A stretch of 45,622 nt of DNA from contig SXKJ01000005.1 in NCBI GenBank assembly GCA_005778115.1, positions 1 to 45,622 of the forward strand, in the 5' to 3' direction. The translations under genes were made by a program, and so were the position numbers. Source of the DNA: Planctomyces sp. (GTDB lineage: Bacteria > Planctomycetota > Planctomycetia > Planctomycetales > Planctomycetaceae). Position 1 is the first letter of the stretch. Every line of letters begins with the position of its first letter. The notes beneath the pieces were generated by a model that was not told where the DNA came from, did no database searches, and saw only the letters and a list, made by a program, of their open reading frames with translations. Positions 8,926-17,238 of this stretch are shown here, piece by piece.

Positions 8926-10080
8926 ATGAAGGACGGGATCGTATTGCCTGCGAATGACTCCGGCGAACGTCCGCCGCCCATCCGAATCGCCTTCTGCATC
9001 ACGGATCTCGATGTCGGCGGTGCCGAGCGAATGTTCGTCGAACTCGTGACCCGATTGGACCGAAATCGTTGGGAACCGCGAGTCTATTGCCTGTCCGGTC
9101 CCGGAGCCTTGGTCGCACGCCTGCAAGCCGCCGAGATTCCCGTCATCTGCTTCGGTGCCAAGAGCACTCGCAATCTGGGAGTCTTTCAAAGGCTGACCAC
9201 AGAGTTGAAGAAGTTTTCGCCGGCTTTACTTCAGTGCTTTCTGTTTCACGCCAACATCCTGGGCCGCATGGCCGCTTGGCGAGCCGGAGTGCCTCGTGTC
9301 GTGTGCGGAGTTCGCGTTGCCGAACGTCGCAGTCGTGTCCCACTGTGGCTGGATCGGCTGTCTCAGGGATTTGTCGATCACAATGTCTGTGTGAGCCAAG
9401 CGGTCGCTGAGTTCTCGATTCACCAGGCCGGACTCAAGGCGTCCAAGATCAGCGTGATCCCTAATGCGGTCGACTTCGACCGGTTCGCGAATGCGGTGGC
9501 TGTCGATCGCTCGAAATTGGGATTGTCGGCCGCTCCGTTAGCTTTGTTTGTGGGGCGACTCGATCCACAGAAGGCTCCGTTCAATCTGCTGGAGGCGTTC
9601 GGCAATCTGCTGTTGCGGCATCCCGATTGGCAACTTCTGTTTGTCGGCGACGGCTCGCTGAAGGCGTCGATGGACGAATGGGTCGCGCATCGCGGCCTTG
9701 GTCATCGCATTCGAATCGCGGGTTGGAGGCCGGATGTGCCAGAGCTACTCAAGGCCGCCGACCTCCTAGTGCTCCCATCGTTGTGGGAGGGGATGCCCAA
9801 CATCGTGTTGGAGGCAATGGCAGCGGGGCTACCGGTAGTGGTGAGCCGCGTGGAAGGGACCGACGAGCTCATCCGAGATGGCGAGACTGGACTGCTTGTG
9901 ACTCCCGGTTTGCCAACCGAATTGGAGCATCAAATCGAAGCGGTCCTCACCACTCCGGAACTTTCTTCGAGGATCAGAACTGCCGCGCAACTGGCTGTTC
10001 AGAAGCAGTTTACGATGGGCCGCATGGAGTCCGCTTATGAGCAACTCTATGCCCGTCTAATCGATGTCGATGGTCGCTGA
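8926..10080 (+). CDS. GT4-family glycosyltransferase
   Basis: A 384-aa retaining GT-B glycosyltransferase. The N-terminal half begins with IRIAFCITDLDVGGAERMFVELV, the usual GG(A)E acceptor-side start. The donor-binding half has LALFVGRLDPQKAPFNLLEAF, LLFVGDG, HRIRIAGWRPDVPELLKAADLLVLPS, and the E-x7-E nucleotide-sugar motif in LWEGMPNIVLEAMAAGLPVV. Likely role: addition of a sugar to a lipid-linked or surface glycan in the cytoplasm; neither donor nor acceptor can be assigned. The start follows an AAGG-like ribosome site at about 8915. Confidence 0.9.
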   Translation: MKDGIVLPANDSGERPPPIRIAFCITDLDVGGAERMFVELVTRLDRNRWEPRVYCLSGPGALVARLQAAEIPVICFGAKSTRNLGVFQRLTTELKKFSPALLQCFLFHANILGRMAAWRAGVPRVVCGVRVAERRSRVPLWLDRLSQGFVDHNVCVSQAVAEFSIHQAGLKASKISVIPNAVDFDRFANAVAVDRSKLGLSAAPLALFVGRLDPQKAPFNLLEAFGNLLLRHPDWQLLFVGDGSLKASMDEWVAHRGLGHRIRIAGWRPDVPELLKAADLLVLPSLWEGMPNIVLEAMAAGLPVVVSRVEGTDELIRDGETGLLVTPGLPTELEHQIEAVLTTPELSSRIRTAAQLAVQKQFTMGRMESAYEQLYARLIDVDGR

Positions 10081-10190
10081 CCTCGCTGTAAACGGCTTCA
10101 AAAAAAATCTTCTAAATCGGCAATTGATGACCGCGATTGGACCTGCGTCGATGGCCGTGTGCGGAAGTGTGCTCACATGGGAAATGATGC

Positions 10191-10219
10191 TTGACGGTTT
10201 GAGGCTTGGCCAGGATATT
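10191..10219 (+). promoter_or_regulatory. Candidate sigma-70-type promoter of mraZ
   Basis: TTGACG (10191-10196) is followed after 17 nt by GATATT (10214-10219), giving 5/6 and 4/6 matches to the -35 and -10 consensus. The expected transcription start (~10226) would place the four TGG boxes over the -10/+1 region and the leader. Confidence 0.45.
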
Positions 10220-10253
10220 GGGGCCGTGTGGTTGGTTGTGGGGAAAATTGGTG
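10219..10253 (+). promoter_or_regulatory. Candidate MraZ operator: four TGG(GG) boxes with 10-bp period
   Basis: TGGGG (10219-10223), TGGTT (10229-10233), TGGGG (10239-10243) and TGGTG (10249-10253) are spaced exactly 10 bp apart and end 5 nt before the mraZ ATG. In E. coli, MraZ binds TGGGN repeats separated by 5 nt upstream of its own gene, so spacing and core match. They overlap the probable promoter and ribosome-binding region, as expected of an autorepressor site. Confidence 0.6.
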
Positions 10254-10258
10254 ATTAG

Positions 10259-10750
10259 ATGGCCCTCACCGGCACCTACGAGCGAACGGTGGATGACAAG
10301 AGCCGGATCGCGGTCCCCAAGCAACTTCGCGAAGCGTTCAGTTTAAGAAATGGGAACTCAGGAAATGGCACTGACGAGAATGGTGTGACCCACCTTTTTG
10401 TCGGACCAGGAGACGATCAATCGCTGGTGGTGTATGCCCCCGCCGATTTCGAGAAGCTGGCTCAACGGATGGATTCCAGTTCTTCCACACGAGCCGAGGT
10501 TCTCAAATACGAACGGTTCTTTTTTCCCCGAGCAGAGAAAGTGGAGTTCGACGGTCAGGGACGCATCCGCCTTCCGGAGCGATTGGCCGCTCACGCCAAG
10601 CTGCAACGAGAAGTGATGCTGCTGGGAGTTCGAGACCACGCGGAGATTTGGGACAAGGCCCTGTGGACGGAGTTCGAGAAACAACACACCGCCCACTTCG
10701 ACGAGTTTGCCCAAGCCGCGTTTGCACGAGTTACCCCGCCACCCGCTTGA
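10259..10750 (+). CDS. mraZ: MraZ-type AbrB-fold transcriptional regulator
   Basis: 163 aa, slightly longer than the ~145-aa norm. Both SpoVT/AbrB-like repeats are visible: repeat 1 GTYERTVDDKSRIAVPKQLREAF (residues ~4-26) and repeat 2 FFFPRAEKVEFDGQGRIRLPERLAAHA (~87-115), each with the DxxGR/DxKSR-type core. In most bacteria mraZ heads the division/cell-wall cluster and is followed by rsmH. Here it is followed by a terminator and a DapA-like gene, and planctomycetes lack FtsZ, so this is an orphan whose targets may differ. Regulation is probably autorepression through the box array at 10219-10253. Confidence 0.92.
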   Translation: MALTGTYERTVDDKSRIAVPKQLREAFSLRNGNSGNGTDENGVTHLFVGPGDDQSLVVYAPADFEKLAQRMDSSSSTRAEVLKYERFFFPRAEKVEFDGQGRIRLPERLAAHAKLQREVMLLGVRDHAEIWDKALWTEFEKQHTAHFDEFAQAAFARVTPPPA

Positions 10751-11124
10751 TGGAATCAAGCCAATCCTTGCCGACCAAACTCAACTGCATCTGCCCAATT
10801 GAGGATCAACGAGTGAATTCCGCTGGCTAACCGGGCTGCGGAGAATGGCGATCACGGAAGATCGCCTGATTGAGAGCGGGAATGCGAGTGCGTCCGCATT
10901 CTCCATGAAAACGCCTGGCCGACAGGATGTCGCGACCAGGTGTTTTTGTTTTTGAGGCGGTCGATTGACGGGACCGTCCAATCAAACGGGGTGCAGAACA
11001 ACAATTCGCTGACCACACGCTGTAACCCGACCCCTCGTGGGTCGGTTGATTTCGGAATTTCGTCGAATCCTCCAGGCAGCAAGGGCCTGGGCTACAGGAA
11101 TTCCGAATGTTGTTTTTCATCCAA
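10751..11124. other. Intergenic region with inverted repeats
   Basis: No convincing gene. It holds a weak palindrome 10840-10904 (GGAGAATG/CATTCTCC with an inner GGCGATC/GATCGCC hairpin), an intrinsic terminator at 10908-10954, a hairpin CCGACCC/GGGTCGG around 11028-11045, and a palindrome 11052-11106 (TCGGAATT/AATTCCGA with an inner CCAGGC/GGCCTGG). The region separates mraZ (+) from the convergent DapA-family gene (-). Confidence 0.6.
10908..10954 (+). terminator. Rho-independent terminator after mraZ
   Basis: AAAAC-G-CCTGG pairs with CCAGG-T-GTTTTT around a ~20-nt loop and is followed by TGTTTTTGTTTTT on the plus strand. The A-run on the other side means it could act in both directions between the convergent mraZ and DapA-family genes. 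Confidence 0.65.
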
Positions 11125-12141
11125 TTAAACGACCCCGCGGCGCTTCAGTTCGGCAACGACCGTCTGCACGATCGCACTCACGTCCTGAGTCTTCAGATCG
11201 CCTCCCGATGCCGGACAGCCGCCGATCGGTTCGTCCGTGAAGCCGTGCTGTGAGAGCATACATTGCAGCGTCTTGCTCAAGGCAACGAGATCCGTCACTT
11301 GCTGTTCTGACTGCGGTTGCCGGCCGATACCCATGTTGAAGCCGCGAAGATCGACGGCCGAACGGAAGCCATTGGGAAACTCGGCCGAGTAGATCATCGT
11401 GTCGAATAGCGTCACAAGATCGAACTGCACCCGTCGAGCTTCATCCAGCCGACCGCCCAGCGTCAGGTCATAGAGCAATCGTGTCACTTCCGGCACGACT
11501 CCCGACGAGGCATTCGTCCCGCCGTCGCAGCCGATCAGCAGCATCGGCATCAAGGCCGCGTCCCAGCCGGTCATGAATGCGAACTCGGGTCGGTTGGGGC
11601 GGACCGCTTGAATCATGCGGATCATGTGGACGATGTCGCCCGAACTGTCCTTGATCGCGACGACCTTCTCGCATTCATCGGCGAGCCGTCGCACCGTCGG
11701 CACGTCGATCGGGCTGGCGAACATCGGGATATTGTAGAGCGTTACGTCGATCGGCGTGTTCTTGGCGATCTCTTTGAAGTACGCATACACCGACGCGGGG
11801 CTGAGCTTGTAGTAGAAGGGGGCGACGATCGCGACCGCTCGGCAGCCGAGTTCGTGGTAGTACTCGCAGGCCCTGATCGTCTCTTTGACGTTGGCCTCGG
11901 CCGCACCGGCCAGGATGGGAACTCGGCCACGAGTCTGGTCGGCGACGATTTCGATGACCCGGCGGCGTTCCTCGACCGTGAACCGAGTGAATTCGCCGGT
12001 CGAGCCGTTTGGATACAGCCCATGCACCCCCTTGGCGATCAGCCAGTCGATGTACCGCCGCAGTTCCGGCTCGTTGATCTCCCCTCGGCAATCGAGCGGG
12101 ACAAGATTTGGCGTGAAAATCCCTTGCAGTCGAGCGGTCAT
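11125..12141 (-). CDS. DapA/N-acetylneuraminate lyase-family aldolase
   Basis: A 338-aa class I aldolase/dehydratase of the dihydrodipicolinate synthase superfamily. Landmarks are the phosphate/carboxylate loop [10 protein letters not shown] (in place of GTTGE), [18 protein letters not shown], the catalytic-Tyr region [13 protein letters not shown], and the Schiff-base lysine in [11 protein letters not shown]. The non-canonical NGSTGE loop and a C-terminal extension of ~35 residues argue against true DapA; KDG aldolase, HpcH-like or other 2-keto-acid lyases are alternatives. I chose the ATG at 12141 because AGGA lies 7 nt upstream. An in-frame ATG at 12168 would be reached from the base of the palindrome at 12171-12279, and longer upstream frames are not credible. 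Confidence 0.85.
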   Translation of the reverse strand: MTARLQGIFTPNLVPLDCRGEINEPELRRYIDWLIAKGVHGLYPNGSTGEFTRFTVEERRRVIEIVADQTRGRVPILAGAAEANVKETIRACEYYHELGCRAVAIVAPFYYKLSPASVYAYFKEIAKNTPIDVTLYNIPMFASPIDVPTVRRLADECEKVVAIKDSSGDIVHMIRMIQAVRPNRPEFAFMTGWDAALMPMLLIGCDGGTNASSGVVPEVTRLLYDLTLGGRLDEARRVQFDLVTLFDTMIYSAEFPNGFRSAVDLRGFNMGIGRQPQSEQQVTDLVALSKTLQCMLSQHGFTDEPIGGCPASGGDLKTQDVSAIVQTVVAELKRRGVV

Positions 12142-12170
12142 GAGTCGGTCCTGATCCTGATTTGTCATCC

Positions 12171-12279
12171 CCCCACTGGGCTTGCCCCAGTGGCTCGCGG
12201 GCTTTTGCACTACTCGAATGATTGATCGGCAGCGGCGTAGTGCAAAGGCCAACGAGCCACCGGCACAAGGCCGGTGGAG
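12171..12279. repeat. CCCCACTGG-family palindromic element upstream of the DapA-like gene
   Basis: Arms of ~43 nt (left begins CCCCACTGGGCTTGCCCCAG) pair with about ten mismatches; the inner ends are GCACTAC and GTAGTGC. It ends ~30 nt upstream of the minus-strand start codon, so it is probably transcribed in that 5' UTR. The left arm is nearly identical to that of the element at 42028-42124, which holds the same position before another gene. Confidence 0.85.
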
Positions 12280-12361
12280 AGACTGTGATTGTCGCGATCT
12301 CGCACGACACTCATACGTCTCGGCCCTTGCCTGATCGGCATGTTTGACACAATCCGGCAAC

Positions 12362-13078
12362 TCAGCCAGCCGCTGGCCAAGTGACTCGGAAGGTCGTGCC
12401 GTTTTCCGGCGACGAGTCGCAGTCGATCTGGCCGCCGTGCAGTTCGACGATCCGCCAGCACTTGCAGAGCCCGAAACCCAAGCCTCGCCCAGCTTGGCGG
12501 CCGGAGAAGAACGGATCGAAAAGGTGTTCGCGTTCGATGGCCGATAGTCCAACGCCTCGATCTCGCACGACGAGCATTGCTGATCGCCCCATATCCGCTT
12601 CGCGGCGAGAGCACTCAACGGTGATGGAACCACCAGACGCCGACGCATTCAGGCTGTTGAGCAACAGGTTGCTGATCACCACTCGCAACTGAATCGGGTC
12701 CGCGAGGATCGGCACTGACGACTCGCCGGCCCGAACGACCGTCAGAGATTTTCCTCGCAGGGATTCGTCCAACTTGCGAACGACGTCGTCCACGACTTCC
12801 ACCAGATTCAGCGATTTCGGCTCTGGCTTCGGCGGCCGAGCAAAGACCATCAAGTCGCCGATCATGTCGCGAATTCGCAGTGCCTGCGCCCCAATGGTCA
12901 GCAGAGCTTGTCGCCGTTCGGGGTTGCTCTCCCCTTTGAGCAGCAATTCGGCTCGGCCAACGATCGTGGCGACGGGGTTGTTGATCTCATGACCGGCCCC
13001 GGCGGCGAATTCGGCGAGGGCTTCGAGCTTTGCTCGAAGAAAGGCGTCCGAGGTCGAGATGTCGGGGGACTCGGACAC
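12362..13078 (-). CDS. Soluble, sensorless histidine kinase
   Basis: 238 aa with no transmembrane segment and no PAS/GAF sensor. The H-box is [25 protein letters not shown] (phosphoacceptor His in GHEINNP). Then follow the N-box [13 protein letters not shown], the G1-box [13 protein letters not shown], the F-box [16 protein letters not shown] and the G2 region [16 protein letters not shown]. This is an HWE/NtrB-like PHP kinase core. Translation starts at GTG 13078. It lies just downstream of an HTH-receiver gene on the same strand, so the two probably form a cognate pair. The intervening 126 nt holds two hairpins that could reduce kinase expression relative to the regulator. Confidence 0.88.
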   Translation of the reverse strand: MSESPDISTSDAFLRAKLEALAEFAAGAGHEINNPVATIVGRAELLLKGESNPERRQALLTIGAQALRIRDMIGDLMVFARPPKPEPKSLNLVEVVDDVVRKLDESLRGKSLTVVRAGESSVPILADPIQLRVVISNLLLNSLNASASGGSITVECSRREADMGRSAMLVVRDRGVGLSAIEREHLFDPFFSGRQAGRGLGFGLCKCWRIVELHGGQIDCDSSPENGTTFRVTWPAAG

Positions 13079-13101
13079 GGTGCTCGCCTCGGAAAAGACA
13101 A

Positions 13102-13119
13102 AGCGGGGATGAATCCCCG
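13102..13119 (-). other. Hairpin in the kinase leader
   Basis: GCGGGGAT-GA-ATCCCCGC is a perfect 8-bp stem about 25 nt upstream of the histidine-kinase GTG start. It may be an RNA stem in the 5' UTR. Confidence 0.4.
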
Positions 13120-13134
13120 CACTCCAAATAAAAG

Positions 13135-13164
13135 AAACCCGGCCTCGAAACCGAGGCCGGGTTT
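13135..13164 (-). terminator. Strong hairpin between response regulator and kinase genes
   Basis: AAACCCGGCCTCG pairs perfectly with CGAGGCCGGGTTT around a 4-nt loop (AAAC). It has the shape of a terminator or attenuator located after the HTH-receiver gene stop (13205) and before the kinase start. The run of T after it on the minus strand is short (TTTC), so read-through into the kinase is likely. Confidence 0.6.
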
Positions 13165-13204
13165 GTAGTCGCTTCTCTCAAATTTCAAATTTCAAATCTC
13201 AAAT

Positions 13205-13786
13205 CTATTTCACTGCAACCGGCTCGACGTCCAGCAGCAGGCAGATGCGTTCGATGAGGTTTTCCACCTCGAACGGCTTCTGCATGAACTCGTTCGCGCC
13301 GTTGGCTTTCAGGTCTTCGATCTTATCCTGCTCGACCATGCCGCTGATGCAGATGATCTTCACGTCGTCCAGCGAGTTATCGCTGCGGACTCGTTGGCAG
13401 ACTTCCTTGCCGTTGATGTCCGGCAGCATCACATCCAGAACGATGACGTCCGGGTGATATTCGCGGACCATCATGCCGGCGTCGAAGCCGTTGTTGGCCA
13501 CGCGAATCTCGAAGCGGCCGTCCGCTTCGAGCGCATCGCGGATCAGTTCCACGAGTTCCTCGTCGTCATCGACGATCAGAGCCTTGCGGCGACCGCTTTC
13601 GAGGGCATCGGTGGGGATGCCGTTCTCTTTCATAAAGCGATACAGGATGTCGCGCGGGATGCGGCGGAACCGCGAACCGGGGACGCGAAATCCTCGCAAC
13701 TGGCCGGAGTCGAAGCAGCGAATGATCGTCTGCTGACTCACCTTGCAAATCTTGGCGGCTTCGCCGGTGGTAAACACGGTTTTCAT
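13205..13786 (-). CDS. HTH (excisionase-type)-receiver domain response regulator
   Basis: 193 aa from the ATG at 13786, which has AAGGATGG-like pairing just upstream; a 40-residue longer frame is open but its extension looks non-coding. Domain order is unusual: an N-terminal MerR/excisionase-type helix-turn-helix, FTTGEAAKICKVSQQTIIRCFDSGQLRGFRVPGSRFRRIPRD (~residues 5-48), then a receiver domain. The receiver has acidic pocket KALIVDDDEELVELI, phospho-Asp in VIVLDVMLPDINGKEV, Thr/Ser in IICISGM, and Lys in FMQKPFEVENL. Most response regulators have the receiver first. Likely role: phosphorylation-controlled DNA binding, with the downstream kinase as partner. Confidence 0.87.
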   Translation of the reverse strand: MKTVFTTGEAAKICKVSQQTIIRCFDSGQLRGFRVPGSRFRRIPRDILYRFMKENGIPTDALESGRRKALIVDDDEELVELIRDALEADGRFEIRVANNGFDAGMMVREYHPDVIVLDVMLPDINGKEVCQRVRSDNSLDDVKIICISGMVEQDKIEDLKANGANEFMQKPFEVENLIERICLLLDVEPVAVK

Positions 13787-14153
13787 CAGGCATCCATCCT
13801 TTTGACTGGCCGATCCGCCTGATGTCTCAGTCCTCTGAGAGCCGGTCGGATGCGGTGAGACTTCCTTGTCCTTCGCAGTGCTGACGATGGCGAACGTTGC
13901 TGGCAAACTTTCGCGAGCTTAACTGTCTTATCGGATATCTGGGGCGTTCGCATTGAGCCAATCTACCAGCTTTAGCCCGGCAGTGATTGTTGACTATTCT
14001 TTGAAAACGTGTCAACAGGCGTTTTCCGACTCAGAACCCCCGATGTGAGGAAGCCACAGAGTCGCTCAACCCAACGCACTTTGTCGAGTCCAGCAATCCT
14101 TGCCGCAGAGCCGCATAAAGTAGACGAGTCACTCTGTGACTCGTCTAAGTTAG
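13787..14153. other. Intergenic region upstream of the HTH-receiver gene
   Basis: No gene seen. It holds an inverted pair GTTGAC (13989-13994)/GTCAAC (14011-14016) that could be an operator. The minus-strand TTGACA within it resembles a -35 hexamer, but no convincing -10 follows. A perfect hairpin lies at 14121-14147. Confidence 0.5.
14121..14147. terminator. Hairpin at the 3' end of mnmG
   Basis: TAGACGAGTCAC and GTGACTCGTCTA form a perfect 12-bp stem with a 3-nt loop seven bases beyond the mnmG stop. It is a probable transcription end or mRNA 3' stabiliser; there is no strong U-tract. Confidence 0.5.
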
Positions 14154-16058
14154 CTACGTCGCCATCCGCGTCGGCTCGGTCAGATACAGCATCAACACCG
14201 CGAGATCGGCCGGAGTGATGCCGCTGATCCGACTCGCTTGCCCGACGTGACGTGGGCGGACGCGAGTCAGCTTCTCCTTAGCTTCGGCGCGGAGTTGTGG
14301 GCAGGCATGGAAATCAAAGGCGTCTGGGATGCGAACGGTATCGACTTGTTCCTGCCGTTCGATCGTCGCCGTCTGCCGACGGATGTAGCCGGCGTACTTG
14401 GCTTCGATCGAGAGTTGCTTCGCGGCCAGAGCCGGCAGATTCAACGACCGCGCCTCTTCGCTGAACTCGCAGACGTCGGGCCATTCGGTCAATGGCCGGC
14501 GTAGCCACTCTTCGAGACTGTGCCCCTGATGAAACTTCTTGACGGCCAACTCGGAAGCCACCGCGATCGCGGCTTCGTGAGCTTCCCAGCGGCGCACCCG
14601 TTCGCCCGACGCCAGCCCGACGCGAGCACCAATCGGCGTCAGTCGCCGATCGGCATTGTCGTGGCGCAGCAGCAGGCGGTATTCGGCTCGCGAAGTAAAC
14701 ATACGGTAGGGCTCATCGACCCCTTTTGTCACGAGGTCGTCGATCATCACCCCCAGATACGCCTGGCTGCGGTCCAAAATCAGTGGCGGTTTATTAGCGA
14801 TCTTTAACGCCGCGTTGGCCCCGGCGAGCAGTCCCTGCCCGGCCGCTTCTTCATATCCGGTCGTCCCGTTGATCTGCCCCGCGAAATACAGCCCTTCGAC
14901 CCGCTTCGTTTCGAGCGTCGCGTGCAACTGCGTCGGCGGAGCGAAGTCGTACTCGACCGCGTAGCCATAGCGCATGATCTCGGCCCGTTCGAGGCCGGGG
15001 ATCAAATGCACCAACTCCTCCTGCACATCGCGCGGCAGGCTGGTCGAGATGCCGTTGCAGTAGTACTCGCAGGTGTGGCGGCCTTCCGGCTCTAAGAAGA
15101 TGTGGTGGGCGGTTTTGTCCGCGAACCGCACCACTTTGTCTTCAATGCTCGGACAGTAGCGGGGACCGGTCGATTGAATCTGGCCCGAATACATCGGAGC
15201 CCGATGCAGGTTAGCTCGGATCAGGTCGTGGACTCGCTCGTTCGTCTCCGTCAGATGGCAACACATCTGCGGCTGAGTGATCGCGTCGGTCAAGAACGAA
15301 AACGGCTGCGGCTCGGCGTCGCCCGGTTGCTCCTGGGTGACCGAGAAATCAATCGTGCGCCCATTGATCCGGCACGGCGTGCCCGTCTTGAATCGTCGCA
15401 GTTCAAAGCAGAGTTCCGTGAGGGTTTGAGACAATCCCGTGGTTGTCCCTTCGCCTGCTCGGCCACCGGACGCTTTGGCCTCGCCGGTGTGCATGATCGC
15501 TTGCAGGAACGTGCCAGTCGTGATGACGACCGCTTTGGCTCGGTAGCTCGCTCCCCCTTTGACGCGGACGGCGGTGATGGAGGCAGTGGGTAGTGGGCAG
15601 TGGGCAGTGGAAGAACTCTCCGATTGTTGCTTTTCACCACTGCCCACCGCCCACTGCCTACTGCCTACTTCCAGTCCCTCGACCACTTCTTGGCGAAGCG
15701 TCAGATTCTCCTGCTGCTCGACGCGCCACTTCATGGCGAACTGATACGCCTTCTTGTCGGCCTGAGCACGCGGGCTGTGCATCGCCGGCCCCTTGGTCTG
15801 ATTGAGCATCCGAAACTGGATTCCGGTCTCGTCGATGACCCGCCCCATCTCGCCGCCGAGCGCGTCGATCTCGCGAACGATCTGTCCTTTCGCGACGCCG
15901 CCGATGGCCGGATTGCAGCTCATTGCGGCGACCATGTCGCAGCTCATGGTCAGTAAAGCCGTCTTCGCCCCCAGCCGAGCCGCTGCCAACGCCGCTTCGC
16001 AGCCGGCGTGCCCGGCCCCGATCACCACCACATCAAAATCGTAGATCACGTCACTCAT
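14154..16058 (-). CDS. mnmG: tRNA uridine-5-carboxymethylaminomethyl modification enzyme MnmG (GidA)
   Basis: 634 aa from ATG 16058, the start that begins the family sequence ([33 protein letters not shown] motif GAGHAG). With MnmE it forms cmnm5U34 in tRNAs. Other signatures: [85 protein letters not shown] and the C-terminal [14 protein letters not shown]. Residues ~131-160 ([27 protein letters not shown]) are foreign to the family and correspond exactly to a palindromic repeat (15581-15666) inserted in frame between '[11 protein letters not shown]' and '[10 protein letters not shown]'. It diverges from the SGNH hydrolase gene. Confidence 0.96.
   Translation of the reverse strand: MSDVIYDFDVVVIGAGHAGCEAALAAARLGAKTALLTMSCDMVAAMSCNPAIGGVAKGQIVREIDALGGEMGRVIDETGIQFRMLNQTKGPAMHSPRAQADKKAYQFAMKWRVEQQENLTLRQEVVEGLEVGSRQWAVGSGEKQQSESSSTAHCPLPTASITAVRVKGGASYRAKAVVITTGTFLQAIMHTGEAKASGGRAGEGTTTGLSQTLTELCFELRRFKTGTPCRINGRTIDFSVTQEQPGDAEPQPFSFLTDAITQPQMCCHLTETNERVHDLIRANLHRAPMYSGQIQSTGPRYCPSIEDKVVRFADKTAHHIFLEPEGRHTCEYYCNGISTSLPRDVQEELVHLIPGLERAEIMRYGYAVEYDFAPPTQLHATLETKRVEGLYFAGQINGTTGYEEAAGQGLLAGANAALKIANKPPLILDRSQAYLGVMIDDLVTKGVDEPYRMFTSRAEYRLLLRHDNADRRLTPIGARVGLASGERVRRWEAHEAAIAVASELAVKKFHQGHSLEEWLRRPLTEWPDVCEFSEEARSLNLPALAAKQLSIEAKYAGYIRRQTATIERQEQVDTVRIPDAFDFHACPQLRAEAKEKLTRVRPRHVGQASRISGITPADLAVLMLYLTEPTRMAT
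15581..15666. repeat. Intragenic GGGCAGT-rich palindromic element in mnmG
   Basis: The left half is built of tandem GTGGGCA/GTGGGTA heptads (AGGCAGTGGGTAGTGGGCAG...). The right half is their imperfect reverse complement ending ACTGCCTACTGCCT. About 86 nt are inserted without disturbing the mnmG frame. Confidence 0.8.
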
Positions 16059-16089
16059 TACCGGCTCTCGCGACTGTCGTCGTTCAAAA

Positions 16090-16176
16090 GTAGCAGGCAC
16101 ACTCCGTGTGCCGTCCGCTTGGGGGTTTCCAAAAACCGGCGAACAATGGCGGCGGCACACGGAGTGTGCCTGCTAC
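16090..16176. repeat. GTAGCAGGCAC palindromic element between mnmG and the SGNH hydrolase
   Basis: Perfect 23-bp arms (GTAGCAGGCACACTCC... and its mirror ending CTAC) flank a 41-nt loop. It lies between two divergent start codons (16058 minus, 16214 plus), inside the region that should hold both promoters. Confidence 0.9.
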
Positions 16177-16213
16177 TATTTCGTTCGGGAATTCGAGGCG
16201 GGATCATATCGGC

Positions 16214-17116
16214 ATGAGCGGCCTCAACCAGTTCACGGCGTACCTGTTCTCCAGCGGCGATGCGTTCTTCGTCGGAGCGGCACTGATCGCCTTAGGCCGA
16301 GCGACCGCTTGGCAATTCCGCACACATCGGTTTGCGAAGTGGCCGCGACTGGTGACGGTGCTGGGAGTCCTCTTCATCGCGTTGTCGATGACGCCGCTCC
16401 CTTGGTGGCTGTACGGCCTCTGCCTGATTCCTCCGCTCGTTAGTTTGAACGTGCCGTTCCGCGCTGCCGACCAAGCTCGTTGGCCGCGAATCGTTCGCCG
16501 AGTTCAGCCAATCGTTGAATTCATGTTGCTCGCCAGCGTCACCGCCGAGTTGATCGAGCGGCACCGCCTGCACGTTCCACCGCTGGCCACTTTGCCGGCC
16601 GAGGTGCATGTCATCGGCGATTCCCTGAGTGCCGGCATCGCCAGCGAACAAGAGCGTCTCTGGCCGAATTTGCTCGCGAGCGAATGGCACATGCCGGTGC
16701 GGAATTACGCTCAAGCCGGAGCCACCACCGCGTCCGCATTTCGGCAGGCCGAAGAGATCGAATGCGATGACTGCCTCGTGCTGATCGAGATTGGCGGCAA
16801 CGACCTGCTCAGCGGCCGAGACTCACGGCAGATCGAAGCGGACTTGGATCGGCTGTTGGCTCGGCTCAGTCCGCCGAAGGGGGATCGAACGCTGGTGATG
16901 TTTGAGCTGCCCGTGCCGCCCATTCCCGGCGGTTACGAATTTGCTCGACTGCAACGCCGACTGGCTCACCGCCACGCCGTGCGTCTGATCCCGCGCCGCG
17001 AGTTCGCCAAAGTGCTGTTCACTCCCGGTGCCACGACCGACGGCTTGCACCTTTCTCCGACCGGACACCGCGCTCTCGCCGATTTGGTTTTGCAGATGAT
17101 GAGCGCGACTCACTGA
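16214..17116 (+). CDS. Membrane-anchored SGNH/GDSL hydrolase
   Basis: 300 aa. The first ~115 residues contain three hydrophobic segments (FVGAALIALGRATAW; LVTVLGVLFIALSM plus PLPWWLYGLCLIPPLV; IVEFMLLASVTAELI), giving a membrane anchor. Residues ~130-300 are an SGNH esterase domain: block I VHVIGDSLSAG (nucleophile Ser), block II NYAQAGATTAS, block III IEIGGNDLLSG (oxyanion Asn), block V DGLHLSPTGH (Asp/His pair). Likely activity is lipase/esterase or deacetylase at the envelope. ATG 16214 is chosen because the upstream open frame runs through the palindrome at 16090-16176. Confidence 0.87.
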   Translation: MSGLNQFTAYLFSSGDAFFVGAALIALGRATAWQFRTHRFAKWPRLVTVLGVLFIALSMTPLPWWLYGLCLIPPLVSLNVPFRAADQARWPRIVRRVQPIVEFMLLASVTAELIERHRLHVPPLATLPAEVHVIGDSLSAGIASEQERLWPNLLASEWHMPVRNYAQAGATTASAFRQAEEIECDDCLVLIEIGGNDLLSGRDSRQIEADLDRLLARLSPPKGDRTLVMFELPVPPIPGGYEFARLQRRLAHRHAVRLIPRREFAKVLFTPGATTDGLHLSPTGHRALADLVLQMMSATH

Positions 17117-17238
17117 CCTCCACCGATATCTCGAAGCTTCCTTGCCTTCGGTATTCTTAAACTTGCTGGTGAGTTCAACGCCTTGTCTCGCCACCAGCGC
17201 ACGCTGGTCATGTCTAGCCGTTCGCCTTTGAATTCAAT

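Noticed and set aside
10259-12141. mraZ as the head of a division/cell-wall cluster
   Set aside because: It is followed by a terminator and an oppositely oriented aldolase-family gene; no rsmH, fts or mur genes are present.
12142-12648. Extension of the DapA-like gene upstream to 12648
   Set aside because: The extra 169 residues run through a palindrome and antisense to the histidine kinase gene; ribosome-site spacing favours ATG 12141.
15581-15666. CRISPR-like direct repeats in the GTGGGCA tract
   Set aside because: Units are 7 nt, unspaced, inside mnmG and mirrored as a palindrome; there are no spacers and no cas genes.
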